Assembly: GCA_009733775.1 (NCBI GenBank) | Contig: WOGZ01000285.1 | Coordinates: forward strand, 1-42,757 | Source: Alectoria sarmentosa | Taxonomy: Eukaryota > Ascomycota > Lecanoromycetes > Lecanorales > Parmeliaceae | Direction: 5' to 3' | DNA: 42,757 nucleotides | Shown: piece after piece, positions 1 to 10,411 of the stretch | Position numbering within the stretch: position 1 is the stretch's first letter | How the letters are laid out: the number at the start of each line of letters is the position of its first letter | The notes under the pieces: model-generated | Databases searched by the model: none | What the model saw: only the letters and a program-made list of their open reading frames with translations | What the model was told of the DNA's origin: nothing | Made by a program: the position numbers and the translations under genes

Positions 1-3
1 AAA

Positions 4-54
<51 letters not shown>
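1..54. repeat. (AAAT)n tetranucleotide microsatellite
   Basis: The first 54 bases are an almost perfect AAAT/AATA tandem run that continues past the window start. A looser ATTT-type stretch follows at about 72-114, so the two could pair as an imperfect inverted repeat. Confidence 0.9.
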
Positions 55-852
55 AATATCGTTATAACGATATTTTACTTATTTATTTACTTATTTGTTT
101 ATTTATTTATTTATATAATCGTTCAAAAAAAGAGAAGAAATTACGACGTTTAATCGAAGTAATAAATTAATTAATGCACGATATTTTCTTTAAAACGTCG
201 TAACGTCGATTCGACGAGTATCATAATAATTATTTCGAGAATTTGTGTATTTTAAGAGAATTTTTATATAATATCTGCGCGTCTGTTATAACGCATAATG
301 TAATTAAATATTAATATCGATTTTAACGTCGCTATAAATGATGATTAATTGAGTTTTTCAATTAAATGAAATTGCAAATTTATTTTTTAATTATTGCATC
401 ACAACTTTTAATTTTTATAAAAATTTATTTGATTATATATTTCACTTTTTTTAAAAATTTCAAAAAGAGTTATGCGTTAATAAAGATATACAAAATAAAT
501 GAAAATGTATATATATTAAAAAATAATATATATTTATCAAAAAGTGATATATATTTATTATTATCCAAAAAAAAATTGAAATTCGAAATTTAAAATTTGA
601 AAATCAAAAAAGTTTTGTCGTTTGATTTTGTGAAAACTCTAAATCAGTTTTACAAAATCGAATGTAAAATCTTATTTGAAAACATTATTCGAGAGCATCT
701 TGAATTATATAAATGAGATATAGTCAAAATTTAAAAGAATTTGATGGAAAATTTGAAAAATTTGGTGGTTTTTGGTTTTGTCCTAGTTGTAGCCGTCGTC
801 CGCCGTACCCCAGCACATATTTTCTCTAGCTTCTTCAAACTAGGATACGGAT

Positions 853-928
853 TGCAAGTTGCATGCATTGCACGCTAACCGCATTTGGATTGCAATTTGC
901 ATGCAACGATGAGAGGCGCAATTTGCAT
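853..928. repeat. Palindrome-bearing dispersed repeat, copy A
   Basis: Contains GCAATTTGCATGCAACG, then GATGAG, then GCGCAATTTGC. The core TTGCATGCAA is a perfect 10-bp palindrome. A second copy with the same order of motifs lies at 1321-1382. The copies lie on either side of the change from AT-rich to normal DNA. Confidence 0.7.
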
Positions 929-1292
929 TAATATTTATATTATATTTAAAGCTATTATAAGATTAAAAACAATAAAAAACATAATTAAATGATTTCTTCA
1001 ATAACTTATTTTTTATGATCTTTCATATTTTAATTTTAATCTTATTAATAATTTCATTATCATTATTATTTTGTAATCTTAATTTTTTAAATGCAATTAA
1101 TTTCTCGTTCGAGGTTAAAATGTTATTTATTAAATTAAAATTCTTTCAACAATCATATTCTTCGCTTTAAAATATTTAAGATAAAATGAAACATTTTTAT
1201 AAAAAACCTCTCAATTAATTAATATGTAAATAAATATATATGTATATATGAAGCCTGGTGTTGGTGGTAAATAGTTGCGGTGCAGCGATTAG

Positions 1293-1304
1293 CCCTAACC
1301 CTAA
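1293..1304 (-). repeat. Interstitial telomere-like CCCTAA x2
   Basis: Two perfect head-to-tail CCCTAA units (TTAGGG on the other strand), the usual filamentous fungal telomere unit, preceded by AG and followed by GTTTAC. It sits exactly where composition changes and 17 bp before repeat copy B. Two units alone can occur by chance. Confidence 0.6.
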
Positions 1305-1320
1305 GTTTACATAAGCAATT

Positions 1321-1382
1321 GCATGCAAGTTGCGCTAGTACTGCAATTTGCATGCAACGGTGAGCATATTGCGCAATTTGCC
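1321..1382. repeat. Palindrome-bearing dispersed repeat, copy B
   Basis: Shares GCAATTTGCATGCAACG, GTGAG and GCGCAATTTGC with copy A at 853-928, and likewise starts with a GCAAGTTG-type element. It has the same TTGCATGCAA palindrome. Confidence 0.7.
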
Positions 1383-2379
1383 TACCCCTACTTCAAACCC
1401 TTAACATCTACAGAATCCATTATCCAGTATCCAGTATCCGCCTATGTAACTGTTCTTTTTACACAACATACATATGGTGAAGCTACGTACAACTCCTCAC
1501 TAGCCATGAACAGAATGCACCCCCAGCAGCTTGATGCACTCGTGCCCGTGGCAAAGTCGTTGAAATGGACCCGGCAAATGGAAGAATGATCCCGATGTGA
1601 CCATGGACCTGGCGCCAGGTCCTAACTACCCAGCCTTTTTTATGCCAGTGGACAAAGGTCGCGAGATAGCTTTTGAAGCCCCCGACCTTGGGTGCGGCTT
1701 CTCCGACGGTGAAGCTTGGGCTTACATTGTCTTCATTGTCAAGATTCAACCTCCTCGCAGACTTGCTCGACGGTCGAAAAGTCTTCAGAACGGCAGAGCA
1801 TGCCTGCAGTGTCGCTTCGCTACCATTCAGACCTGCCCGAGCTTCTCCACCAGCTTTGATCCATTTCCTGCTCCTCTCGTGGCTCTATCGAGCCTATCTT
1901 CGTGGCCAGCTACAGGACGACTAGGATGATGAAGACTTCGCGAGCATTGAGCTACGCCCTCCCCCAGGAATCATTGCATGGGAAGCACATGACCGGCCTC
2001 AACTCCTCCTCATTCAACCATTCACATCCTCTTTGTGAACGGAGCAGGAGCTTACGGTCTTCGTATTTAATTGACTACAACCATCTATTTTAGTTTTCTA
2101 TAGCCAAAATTGGGGGCCGAGCAAGGGCATGATGCCCAGGTTCAGGGTCCAACTCATTAAACTCAGCTCCTCCACCTCCAACACGACTCTACTTCTCACC
2201 TCATCACCATTGCCTCTCGTACAACTGTCCTTTTTTGTATCTACATCCGCATCAGCTATCGCTCCCTCATCCGCGCCCTTACCATCTCCATCATTTTCCT
2301 CCTGCGTACATTTCCCACCATTCTCCTTCATCTGGTCGCGTCCCTTGTATACACAAAGTATTTTGTCGCAACATTCAAA
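1383..2379. other. Intergenic stretch, no supportable gene
   Basis: Ordinary GC content, but no open frame longer than about 110 codons and none with recognisable protein features. Short overlapping frames on both strands (for example 1597-1929 +) show no domain, signal or splice support. The 3' part, roughly 2150-2379, is pyrimidine-rich and is probably the promoter and leader of the GPI protein gene that starts at 2380. Confidence 0.5.
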
Positions 2380-3277
2380 ATGAGATTCTCTCCGCTCTTT
2401 ATTGTCGCGTGCTTGTTCGCAGCTGTCGCTGCGCAGACTGGATCCACGTCAAACCCCCCGACAACTCGGCCAGGCTTCACTGTCACGGCTGGCATATCAT
2501 CCACCTTCACCTGGACTCCTACGACCTCTGGCACCGTAACTCTGACATTGCGCAGTACGTATTTCTGGAGCCCATGTTTCCTCTTTTGAAGCAAACGTGA
2601 GTCTTGAGACATCTCTTGGGAGCTTTCACTCTCTAGACGTGTTTCAAGGCTTGTCATAGCCCCATAAACAAGCAAGACTGACTCTGAAATCATAATTCAG
2701 GCGGTCCCGCAAGCGACTTGGATAAGGGAACCGTACTCGCATGTGTGTACTCCCACACGCTGTCCTCATTCCTGAATTGTCCAGCACTAAGAACTTGGCT
2801 ACAGCTGAAATCGCCAACTCCGGCTCCTACACTTTTACAGTTCCCGCTGGTACTGCTGGCGGGGCTTATACAATTGAAATTTCTTCAGATAGCGACGCGA
2901 ACGACGCCAATTATAGTGACAACATTACCGTCGAAGACTCCAACTCAGTTGAGTCTGCTAGCCCTTCGCCATCTGCCTTGACGACCACCACATCAAGCTC
3001 TACTTCCTCGTCTTTTACTTCTTCTTCCACCGACATTAGTACAACTGCCACCAGTTCTGAAGCCTCTACCGTGAGCCATACGTCCACTAGTAAATCAGGT
3101 TCCAGCTCGTCTACCTCAAGTGCAACAAGATCAGCATCATCAGCGAGCGGAACCTCTGCACCCACTAGTAGTACGAGCACCCCAACTGGACCCTCCAAAG
3201 GCGCAAATGTTGGAAATGTCGTCAGTGTCAACAATGGCCTCTTGGCGGTAGTCTTGGGCATTCTGGCCGCGTTTTAA
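2380..3277 (+). CDS. Ser/Thr-rich GPI-anchored cell-wall protein, Kre9/Knh1-like N-terminus
   Basis: Secreted cell-surface protein, probably GPI-anchored in the wall or plasma membrane. It starts with a clear signal peptide (MRFSPLFIVACLFAAVAAQ). A beta-rich domain of the Kre9/Knh1 N-terminal type follows, with TFTWTPTTSGTVTLTL, then LRSGPASDL across the first splice, then SGSYTFTVPAG and AYTIEI. After that comes a long Ser/Thr stalk and a C-terminal hydrophobic tail (NNGLLAVVLGILAAF) typical of GPI signals. Intron 1 is 2555-2700 (GTACGT...CAG) and is in phase. A second short intron is needed to change frame before NLATAEIANSGSY. Its acceptor is CTAAG at 2790-2791, and the donor is 2733 (preferred, 59 nt) or 2745 (47 nt). 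The preferred model (2380-2554, 2701-2732, 2792-3277) codes for 230 residues. The family is known for wall-associated proteins; the exact role is unknown. A similar gene lies at 15554. Confidence 0.8.
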
Positions 3278-3787
3278 TATATGGGCAGAATTATCCATAA
3301 TTCGGAGGATTGTGTTGCCTTGAACTCAAGGAAGTGGTTCAAAAGCTGGAGTTGCGAGACGTCATTGTTAGAGGAGAGTTTGATACCCCCGTCGGCAATG
3401 CAAGGTTGTGGATTGAGAAGTACGACAAGTTTGTGATACGGTAATAGAATTTTGTATAGTACATCTGACATAATCATGGAATCCCTTCCGATTTCAGCTC
3501 AATGATAGGCCCACTGCTTGCTCGTTGCTGATCCAGCTGTCTCTGCCTTCTGCCCGTTGCTGTGGAGAACCACTAGAGGCACCCAGAGCAGAAAGTTCGT
3601 AGCTCGCGCTTTCCCATCCTTTGTCAATTCCGAAAGTCGCACTCATTCAAGGGCATCAAAATCTATCAGTATCGCTAGCGATGTACACCATTTAGGGTCG
3701 CTTCCATTGCCTTTCGTCAACCGGTCTTTCGCAATGCCCAGATGGATGCTCTCATCTTATCCATGCCATCCCTTTGTCTGACGTATC
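3278..3787. other. Convergent intergenic, 3' regions of GPI gene and COA3
   Basis: Gap of 510 bases between two converging genes. The open frame at 3518-3781 (+) has no ATG-supported, domain-like or splice-supported structure. I see only 3' untranslated sequence. Confidence 0.5.
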
Positions 3788-4187
3788 TCATGACTTCAAT
3801 CTCTCCTCCTTCTGTGTATTCAATGCAGCTGCACTGACCGGTTTCTCAACCCCAGTGTGTGGTGAATGTGGCGGCTGCGCCGGGGCGTCGGGGATTGGTA
3901 CATCGGAGAAGTCATCTTGAGCCACAGCGTTGATTGTCCACGAATCTGTACAATTAGCGTCAGCCCATTTTCTTGCGTAGTGTAAAAGCACAACTTACAA
4001 ACACCGATGGTGAAAGCGCAAAGCCCAAGACCAGTGAAGATATTGCGGACCAGGTAAGGTTGGCGAGCACGAATCAGAGAAGCGCTTTGGCGGTAGTGCT
4101 TGTCGTAGTAAGACGAGCGGGGTAGTCTTGGAGAAAAGGGTCAGTAAAGTGACAGGACGATAAGGATTCACCCTCTTACATAGCCAT
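3788..4187 (-). CDS. COA3: Cytochrome c oxidase assembly factor 3, mitochondrial
   Basis: Inner-membrane assembly factor of cytochrome c oxidase. In yeast, Coa3 binds newly made Cox1 and couples its translation to complex IV assembly. The model has three exons: 4180-4187 (only 8 nt, coding MA plus part of codon 3), 3999-4126 and 3788-3945. Introns are GTAAGA...AAG and GTAAGT...CAG, and the total codes for 97 residues. Family features are the N-terminal SSYYDKHYRQ, then LIRARQPYLVRN, one membrane span (about IFTGLGLCAFTIGVYSW), and the conserved DDFSDVPIPDAP just after it. I chose the tiny first exon because the upstream ATG in the same exon gives the wrong phase and this ATG restores it. Head-to-head with PTA1 over a 449-bp promoter. 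The identification is firm; the start is slightly less so. Confidence 0.88.
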
Positions 4188-4636
4188 TGGGTTTGATGTA
4201 GTTGATGATCAAAATTTGGTGAAGAGGAAGAAAAATGAGGAGGTGCATCAAGATCCTCATTTTGATTGAGGCTCTTGGATTTGCTTGCGGGAACATTGCT
4301 AGTGTGCTTTTGATCGGCATTTTAAAATGCATGAGCTAGGTTAAAGGTAGGTTACAGGTTACAGGTAAAATATCTGGGCTTCGACTTTCGTCTGTCACTA
4401 CAGCACTACTTAAACATCCCTTGGCCATCGTAGACACTTTGGCACTGAACAAGACACACCTTCTCATTGAGTCCGTCGTCAGAGCTCTCAGAATACCTCC
4501 ATGTCCTATGTCTCCGTTATGTTGTCTTAGCTAGCTGTCATCCTTCTCTTATTGGACTTCCAGACCTTGACCTTGTAGCATTCGGCACTTCGGGTAACAA
4601 CAGCGACACCCATCAATCACGACTTAAAAGATCACC
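4188..4636. promoter_or_regulatory. Divergent promoter COA3 / PTA1
   Basis: 449 bp between the two start codons. It holds a tandem GGTTACA motif (AGGTTACAGGTTACAGGT, about 4350-4367) preceded by AGGTTAAAGGTAGG. These belong to the TAGGTA/TTACCT-like short motifs that recur between genes in this block. No TATA box is obvious. Confidence 0.45.
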
Positions 4637-7315
4637 ATGGCGCTTTCTGTACCTGATCAACTTGCTCAACTCGAAGCTGCGCGTCAAATCGTCCTCGCGG
4701 ATGCAGGTCTCTACCCTCAAATCGTACAAGGAATCCTTCCCATCGTTGGAGCAAACGCACGACTCGAACTACGAAGATGGGGTGCTGAGTTCCTTGCCGA
4801 GACCTTTGCTAGCCCTACATTTGCATTATATCAGAAGGAGAATTCGGCTGTTGGGGTCCTCCAAATACTGAAGGATTTGCTGGAGAAACCCGGGGAGGAT
4901 GTTGCGGTGGTCAAGAGTGTCGTGCAGACTGCAGCAAGCATATACAGCCTAGTTTTCCGCTACATGTACGTGCACTCCCTCTTCCCGCGCCGTAGGTAGG
5001 CACCGGTATGGCCTATACGTAGATCCATGAGCCTCTGCGGTCGAGGAGATTTCGTCTTACCTTTTCCTCCTCTCAGTATTGCGAACCCGCACGATGTGCC
5101 AGTATGGAATCAGATGGCCTCGATCAAGTCGAACATATTAAAGAGATGGGACACTGCTGCCACGGGAGTCCGAATATGCTGCATCAAGTTCGTACAAAAG
5201 GTCGTCCAGGTGCAGACACCAGGTGTAATCGCAGACCCAAGGGTGTGTGACATCTCAGCGGCTCCCAGCGTAGAATACTCTACTGATGCCACTCTACAGC
5301 GTCCGGATCAGAACGACGTCTCCATTGCTTTAGTCCCGCGAGATCATCCGTTAATACCACCCCCAAGACTCGAGCCTGAAGCATCAGGACTGCTGGATAG
5401 ACTCCTTGACGTGTTCAACGAGGACGTCAGGTAGGTACTGCAATGCACGTAGTCTTGAGTATTCGCCCCTGATACTATGCCTCCAGTGATGCCGTTCTTG
5501 TCAACGCAACCCTTAACTGCCTTGGCACACTCCTCCGAACTCGCCAATCCACTGCCAACAAGATCATCTCCGCGATTTTGAACTTCAATCCAATGAAGCA
5601 AGTCAACTCGCCCATGACTGCCAAAGTCAGGGTCCAGATCATGTCTATGGAACGTACGACGAGGGCGTTGCTCATGAATGTTCTCCGAAGGTATGCATGC
5701 GTTCGATCCACGTGGTGTAGGAGATCAATGATACTAACAGGGCATCAGAAATGAGAATGGCCCCTTTGCAGATCGAATAAAGGCATATGTGGACCGTCTT
5801 GCCCGGATCCGTTTGGATGTCTTTGATGAAGGAAGTCGGAAGAGGGGGCTGCCTCATGAACCCACTGACGGTCTCGATAACAACAAAAGACGACGTCTCG
5901 GAGCTGGATTGCCTGAGCGACCAGAGCCTGAACCTCTCCCGCCTGGTCCCGTCAGTCTCGGTCAGCTTTTCACACTGACAAAGGATCCGGCTCTGGCAAC
6001 TTTCGATGTAACTTCGTTGACTCTAGATATAATGGTCAGGATTATCCCGCCAGTCCTCATACGCATTGACCAACAAGCTCTGGACCAAGCCCTCAACCAT
6101 GTCCGAGCTCGCTATCTATCGCTTACCAAGCCACCACCACAAGTTCTTGGCGACGATGAAGAGGATTATGAACCTGACTTCGAGCCCAGCGAGGACAGAG
6201 AGCAAATCATCAACAAAGCAGATGCTTTACCACCTGAAGACTCGTTACAATCTCCCTCGGAAGTCGCTCTTGGGCCGTTCAAACTTCCACAACCTCCGCC
6301 CTTAACCGCTGAGGATACGATCCAGATAGGCAGAGGGACCATCAGTCGGGTTTTCAGCATGATGAATGTTTTAGAAGAAGCTCCTTCGGCCAAAAAGCAG
6401 AGGTCGGGGTTGAACAGGCTGGCTGGAAGTAATTACGACAAAGAAGCTTGGACCACAGTCATCACAAGACTGGCGACACGTGCTTCTGCTGGGCTAGATG
6501 ACGACGGTATTGAAGACGAGGACTCTAAAACAGTGGTTAGGAAACAGGTGGCGGTTTCCAGCTTGAGCGATGGGATCCGGGAAACGCTATGGAAGTTCAT
6601 CATTGAGGACTTCCGGTCGAGGATACCCGTAGCCATTGCATGGCTGAACGAAGAATGGTATAATGATCTAATACAGAAACAAAGCAGCGAAAAGCAGAAA
6701 GACGCAATGATTCTACCAAAGCCAATGCAGCACTATGAGAAATGGATGCTGAAGGTTCTGGACGGGATTGTCCCATATTTGGATGCGAAGGACAAACACT
6801 TGATCAGATTCCTGTCAGAGATTCCAGAAGTCAACGCAAATGTGCTTAGTCGTGTCAAAGGGCTCGCGAGGGATCCGGAGAGAGTCCAGTTGGCGGTGAA
6901 TTCTTTGCTGTAGGTCCATCTTACCAGTGACCTTTCTGTTGGTTCGGCCATTCTCTAACAGCCTTTCAGCTACTTGATCCTGATGAAACCACCAGCCCGT
7001 GACATAGCTATTGATGCGCTTGAGGATCTGTGGCGGAACTGTAAGTCTTCGGACACCAGGCCCTCCACGCTTTTCGCCAATGCTTACCTTTCAGATGATG
7101 ACGCCAAAGCCCCTACCGCAAAGCATCTTGCCAAATGGCGACCGGAAGTCTTAGCTTCAGAGAGCAAGCCGAGACAAGTCTCAGCTCCGAATGGCAAAGA
7201 GCATCCCGAAGACTCGAAACCTACGCTTTCGTCTGCACCTTCCCCAGCCGTCAAATCTGAGGGTGAGCAGATGAAGAACAATCAATCAGGCCAAGCGGTG
7301 GCAGCGGCTGGATGA
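4637..7315 (+). CDS. PTA1: mRNA cleavage and polyadenylation factor subunit Pta1 / symplekin
   Basis: Scaffold subunit of the nuclear cleavage and polyadenylation factor, bridging the poly(A) polymerase and phosphatase modules. Six exons fit in phase: 4637-4965, 5077-5430, 5487-5690, 5749-6909, 6970-7040 and 7095-7315, giving 779 residues. The intron before 5749 has an ACTAAC branch point at 5732-5737. Recognisable parts are the helical-repeat N-terminal domain (symplekin/Pta1 N-terminal, roughly residues 40-300) with NPHDVPVWNQMASIK and ILKRWDT, a charged linker with the basic patch NNKRRRLG, and a C-terminal helical region with LMKPPARDIAIDALEDLW. The tail after KWRPEV is low-complexity. 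Length and motif order match filamentous-fungal Pta1. The last intron (7041-7094) is 54 nt, has no stop and keeps frame, so retention would add 18 residues. The start is the first ATG of the conserved N-terminus. Confidence 0.88.
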
Positions 7316-7688
7316 TTGGGAAGTCGAGAGAGGTTGGAGTCCTCGAGATCAAGTGGGCGGCGCAACAGGCACTTACGGCGTTCTTTCCCTACCTAGGAGA
7401 TAGGATGATCCAGGACGAGAAGGCTATGCACAAGCTTGGCGGTCTGTGAGCCTCACTTGATAGTCTGAGGGCTCTAAAAGTCTCCGGTTGGAGCAGCGAG
7501 CGATGTTCCTTTATATTTCCCTTGTGGCCAACCAATTACATTTGAATTGTATTTCACAGACTCGCAGATGTGGTCCTCTAAATACTGCAGGGAAAGAGCC
7601 ACAACGTTCTCAGTTTAATTGTAGCAGACTTGAAGGCCGACACCTCTGCTGTCACAAAGATCCACCCAATTATGGCACCCAACAAGAG
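7316..7688. other. PTA1 3' region, no gene called
   Basis: Gap of 373 bases. A reading frame open from 7488 runs into the next gene model, but upstream of its first well-placed ATG (7689) it has no recognisable features. Confidence 0.4.
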
Positions 7689-8430
7689 ATGGATCCCCTT
7701 CAAAAGCACTCTTCACACACCCACCACTTCAAAGAATTGACCGGGCTCGCGAGGGTCATCTTATGGATACGTGGAGTAATCTACGAGTAAGACTCGAATT
7801 TCACGCACGAAACAATCTGGTCGTCTATATACTTTCCACTTCATAGATCTCACATTGGGCCAATCTTGTCCGCATATTCCGTTGACCACACTAGAGATCC
7901 CACCTCTCACGTCGGAAGCCGTATTGCCCCCGGCTTATTATCAGGTACTACTAAGTCACACAGCTACGCTACCAGTCCCGAAGCACGTTATATGGGCGAG
8001 AAGAGGAAACGAAGAAAGTCATCTATGGAGGTAGGTCTTCCCCCTTGGACTTGAGGTCCGAACATTTCTTGAGTGGGGCTCTGTTACTATTGATGGGTTA
8101 CAGTCGGCACTGATCGACCCAAACGATGGCAACACAGTAAGCAAGAAGGCCAACACTGACACTGAGTCTGAGGGAACCTCCAAACACAAGCATGATGCTA
8201 GTGCCCTTGGCCTCAGAAAGACGCGGGACTTGCTGACCTATCACAGAATTTCCGTCAATGCTGGGACTACTAAAGCTGCTCGAAAAAGAAACAAGGGGTT
8301 CGAAATCATCAAGGAAGCTCGCAAATTGATTAATAAAGACGACGCTTCTCCCACCAAACCCGAGGCGGTGGAAGGGTTCCTGCATAAACGCAGAGAGCAT
8401 CAACACACAATCGCGAGCAGCTTTCGATGA
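7689..8430 (+). CDS. Hypothetical protein, three exons, unrecognised
   Basis: I do not recognise this protein. A consistent model exists: ATG at 7689, exons 7689-7786, 7847-8030 and 8104-8430, and a TGA stop, giving 202 residues. The introns have good signals (GTAAGA...TAG, 60 nt; GTAGGT...CAG, 73 nt), and both splices keep phase, which is unlikely by chance. The N-terminus has a short hydrophobic patch (LARVILWIRGVIYE). The middle has the basic cluster GEKRKRRKSS at the second splice. The C-terminal half is Lys/Arg-rich and looks helical (ARKRNKGFEIIKEARKLIN), followed by HKRREHQHT. It could be a small nuclear or nucleolar protein, but that is a guess from composition. The frame stays open for 24 codons after the stop, and more coding-like sequence follows, so it may be the 5' part of a broken longer gene. 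Confidence 0.4.
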
Positions 8431-8458
8431 TGGGGTGTAATCGATCATTGTCGGCAAG

Positions 8459-9342
8459 TTCCATCAGTCGCTAAGACCTTGTGGAAAAGACAAGGAGGAG
8501 AGTAAGATAAAATCGAGGAGATGGAAGAAAATGTTTTCATCAAGTACTGTGACAAAGATTTATCTACCAACAGCAGGAGATGGCTTCTTCGCGCAGGGCT
8601 GTGTTCCACACACGGACACGAAAGACAACGACCTTCTAGCGACACTCGTCGAAAAGCTGCTAGATATGAAGACCCCCAAACGTGATCTTAGTCTTTTATT
8701 TGGAGGACTATGAGTATTCCTCGAGGTCGAGCGTGCGACCAACGAGTTGCACCTACATTTCTCTGAGGGTTCGAAGCTACTTTACCACACTTTTTTCATT
8801 ACCGAATTCAAGAGCTGCAAAGACTCTATCGAAGACGCGGAGAACCAAGCCTGCCGAAAAGGTGTATCAATCAACAATACCACGATAGGCTCGAAGGGAT
8901 CAGCCAACATCGTGGAAGTGAAGATGAACATGATGATGATGGAAGCTTTGCTGTTTCGCCGGTGATGACTCCAACCACAGGACTTTTTACATATACTGGG
9001 CTGGAGTTTCGCCGGACGGTAAGCCTGCCTACCACATGTATGCCATTAGATTATACTTCCTAGGGAAAGAAGGCGATGATCCGAGACTTCGAATGAGCCT
9101 CAACAATATGCTAGCATGGGGTGTTGAGGTGAGAAAAGCGTACGTCAAGAGGGCTCTTGACTCAAGCGGAAGACGTGGAAGTCGTCGGGAGTGTCGACAA
9201 GATAGTCGATACTCCTGGAGACCGAGTCAGTGTCAGGATGAAGGGACAGTCAATCTCGCGTGAATATGTGGACGAGATGGAAGAAGATGCATGCATCCCT
9301 CACAAGCTCGAGTTACCAAACAGAGAAGCTTCGGGTTCATAG
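8459..9342 (+). pseudogene. Broken coding relic or badly resolved gene
   Basis: A frame open from the ATG at 8531 continues beyond a single in-frame TGA (8711-8713) to about 8965, about 145 codons in all. It includes TAGDGFFAQGCVPHTDTKD before the stop and FLEVERATNELHLHFSEGSK after it. Further coding-looking pieces follow in other frames: GLFTYTGLEFRRT near 8980-9018, directly before a GTAAGC donor, and EDVEVVGSVDKIVDTPGDR at about 9161-9217. I could not join these into one phase-consistent model. It may be a decayed gene, possibly once continuous with the model at 7689-8430, or a gene whose introns I mis-placed. No family is recognised. The stop is TGA, not the TAA/TAG that CpA-type RIP would most often create. 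Confidence 0.3.
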
Positions 9343-9765
9343 GAGCATGGTGCCCCGATGATGGATGACAGCGGAGGAAGGAAGCCTCTATAGAGTGAAG
9401 GGATGGACGAAAATGCTCCCTTTATCTCCGTGTGACATGATATGGATAGTTGCACGGAGCAGGAGAGGTGAAAATGGAGGGAGCTAGTCGTAGAGATGGA
9501 AGCATAGATACTCAGCACCATGGTAGAATGGAAAGCCCACCAAACTCCTAGCTCTCTGGTGGCATATGAAGCCTATGCTGTTCTAACAGAAACATTTTGA
9601 GAAAGCTACTGAATGCTCGTCTCGAAACTTTTAGCGTCCTTTTCCATGGAGAAGAGTTTCTTCCAATTTACGATTTCCATCCGCGAAGCCTTTGAACCTG
9701 TCTTCCTCCTCCTCCTTCTTTCTTCTTTTCTTCCAACATCACCTCCAGCCTGTCATCTGACATCT

Positions 9766-9872
9766 TTCATCCTCCATCTTCCATCCTCCATCTTCCATCC
9801 TCCATCTTCCATCTTCCATCCTCCATCCTCCATCCTCCATCCTCCATCCTCCATCCTCCATCTTCCATCTTT
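9766..9872 (+). repeat. Heptanucleotide tandem array CATCYTC
   Basis: About 15 tandem 7-bp units of the form CATCCTC or CATCTTC, intermixed. The alternation of C and T at one position marks slippage with point divergence. Located about 540 bp upstream of the 10412 start. Confidence 0.9.
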
Positions 9873-10031
9873 CCGCAAATATCCTCGGTGCCAAAAGCAT
9901 CATCATCACACCAACCGTCAGTATACAACATCTGAGATCATCAGCTTCGCACGCTTACATCAACACACAGCCCAGACTTACTTTACACCCGAGCTCGGAT
10001 AAAGGAGCCGCTCAACATCATCAGAGGTACC

Positions 10032-10058
10032 ATCACATCACATCACATCACATCACTT
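10032..10058 (+). repeat. Pentanucleotide repeat (CATCA)n
   Basis: Run of CATCA units (read as ATCAC in phase) that decays into CTTCA units. It lies in the leader of the + strand gene at 10412. The same repeat, in the same sense relative to its gene, lies upstream of RPP2 (19984-20016). Confidence 0.85.
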
Positions 10059-10411
10059 CACTTCACTCCATCATCTTCTTTAACACTCTCACCCTACACT
10101 TTTGCAACCTTCCTACCACTCAGAACGGTCAAACTTGCGACTGCTTTGTCAAGCAAGAGCAATTGCATCTTTGCACGGACCGCGCTTTTCCTTCCAAAAT
10201 CACAGTCCTCATTTTCAAGACAGCTCACACCTTCCTCCCTTTTCTCACTTCAGAAATCTGAACCACAGCATCGACAAGGTACACCATGCCTGCATCTCTC
10301 CTACTCCACTCACTCCACTCACTCCACAAAGTGTGGACCTTGGCATCAAACATCATCCGCTGACCTTCATAAGTAGTGCTTCTACAGAACTCCGATTTCT
10401 CATCAGCAGTC

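Larger units (their letters stand above)
1..1250. other. Left AT-rich, gene-free tract (RIP-like)
   Basis: Nearly all A and T, with stop codons dense in every frame. The one open frame of note (366-593) is just Lys/Ile/Leu/Tyr/Asn-rich translation of AT-rich DNA, so no gene is called. Remaining cytosines are often in CpG. An island of ordinary composition lies near 780-930, and composition becomes normal after about 1250. I interpret the tract as the edge of an AT-rich isochore made of RIP-mutated repeats; that origin is inferred, because no recognisable transposon protein survives. Confidence 0.75.
9343..10411. other. Long leader/promoter region of the 10412 gene with microsatellites
   Basis: No supportable gene. 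From about 9700 onward the + strand is very pyrimidine-rich and holds several short tandem repeats, listed separately. Such CT-rich tracts are common just upstream of highly expressed fungal genes, so the stretch is best read as promoter and long 5' leader of the + strand gene that begins at 10412. Confidence 0.5.

Noticed and set aside
1..1250. Mitochondrial DNA insertion because of the high AT content
   Set aside because: No tRNA, rRNA or mitochondrial protein frame can be read, and the CpG-biased residual cytosines fit RIP better.
2911..3261. 116-codon minus-strand frame
   Set aside because: Antisense shadow of the Ser/Thr stalk of the first GPI protein gene; Val/Leu/Asp/Glu-rich for the same reason.
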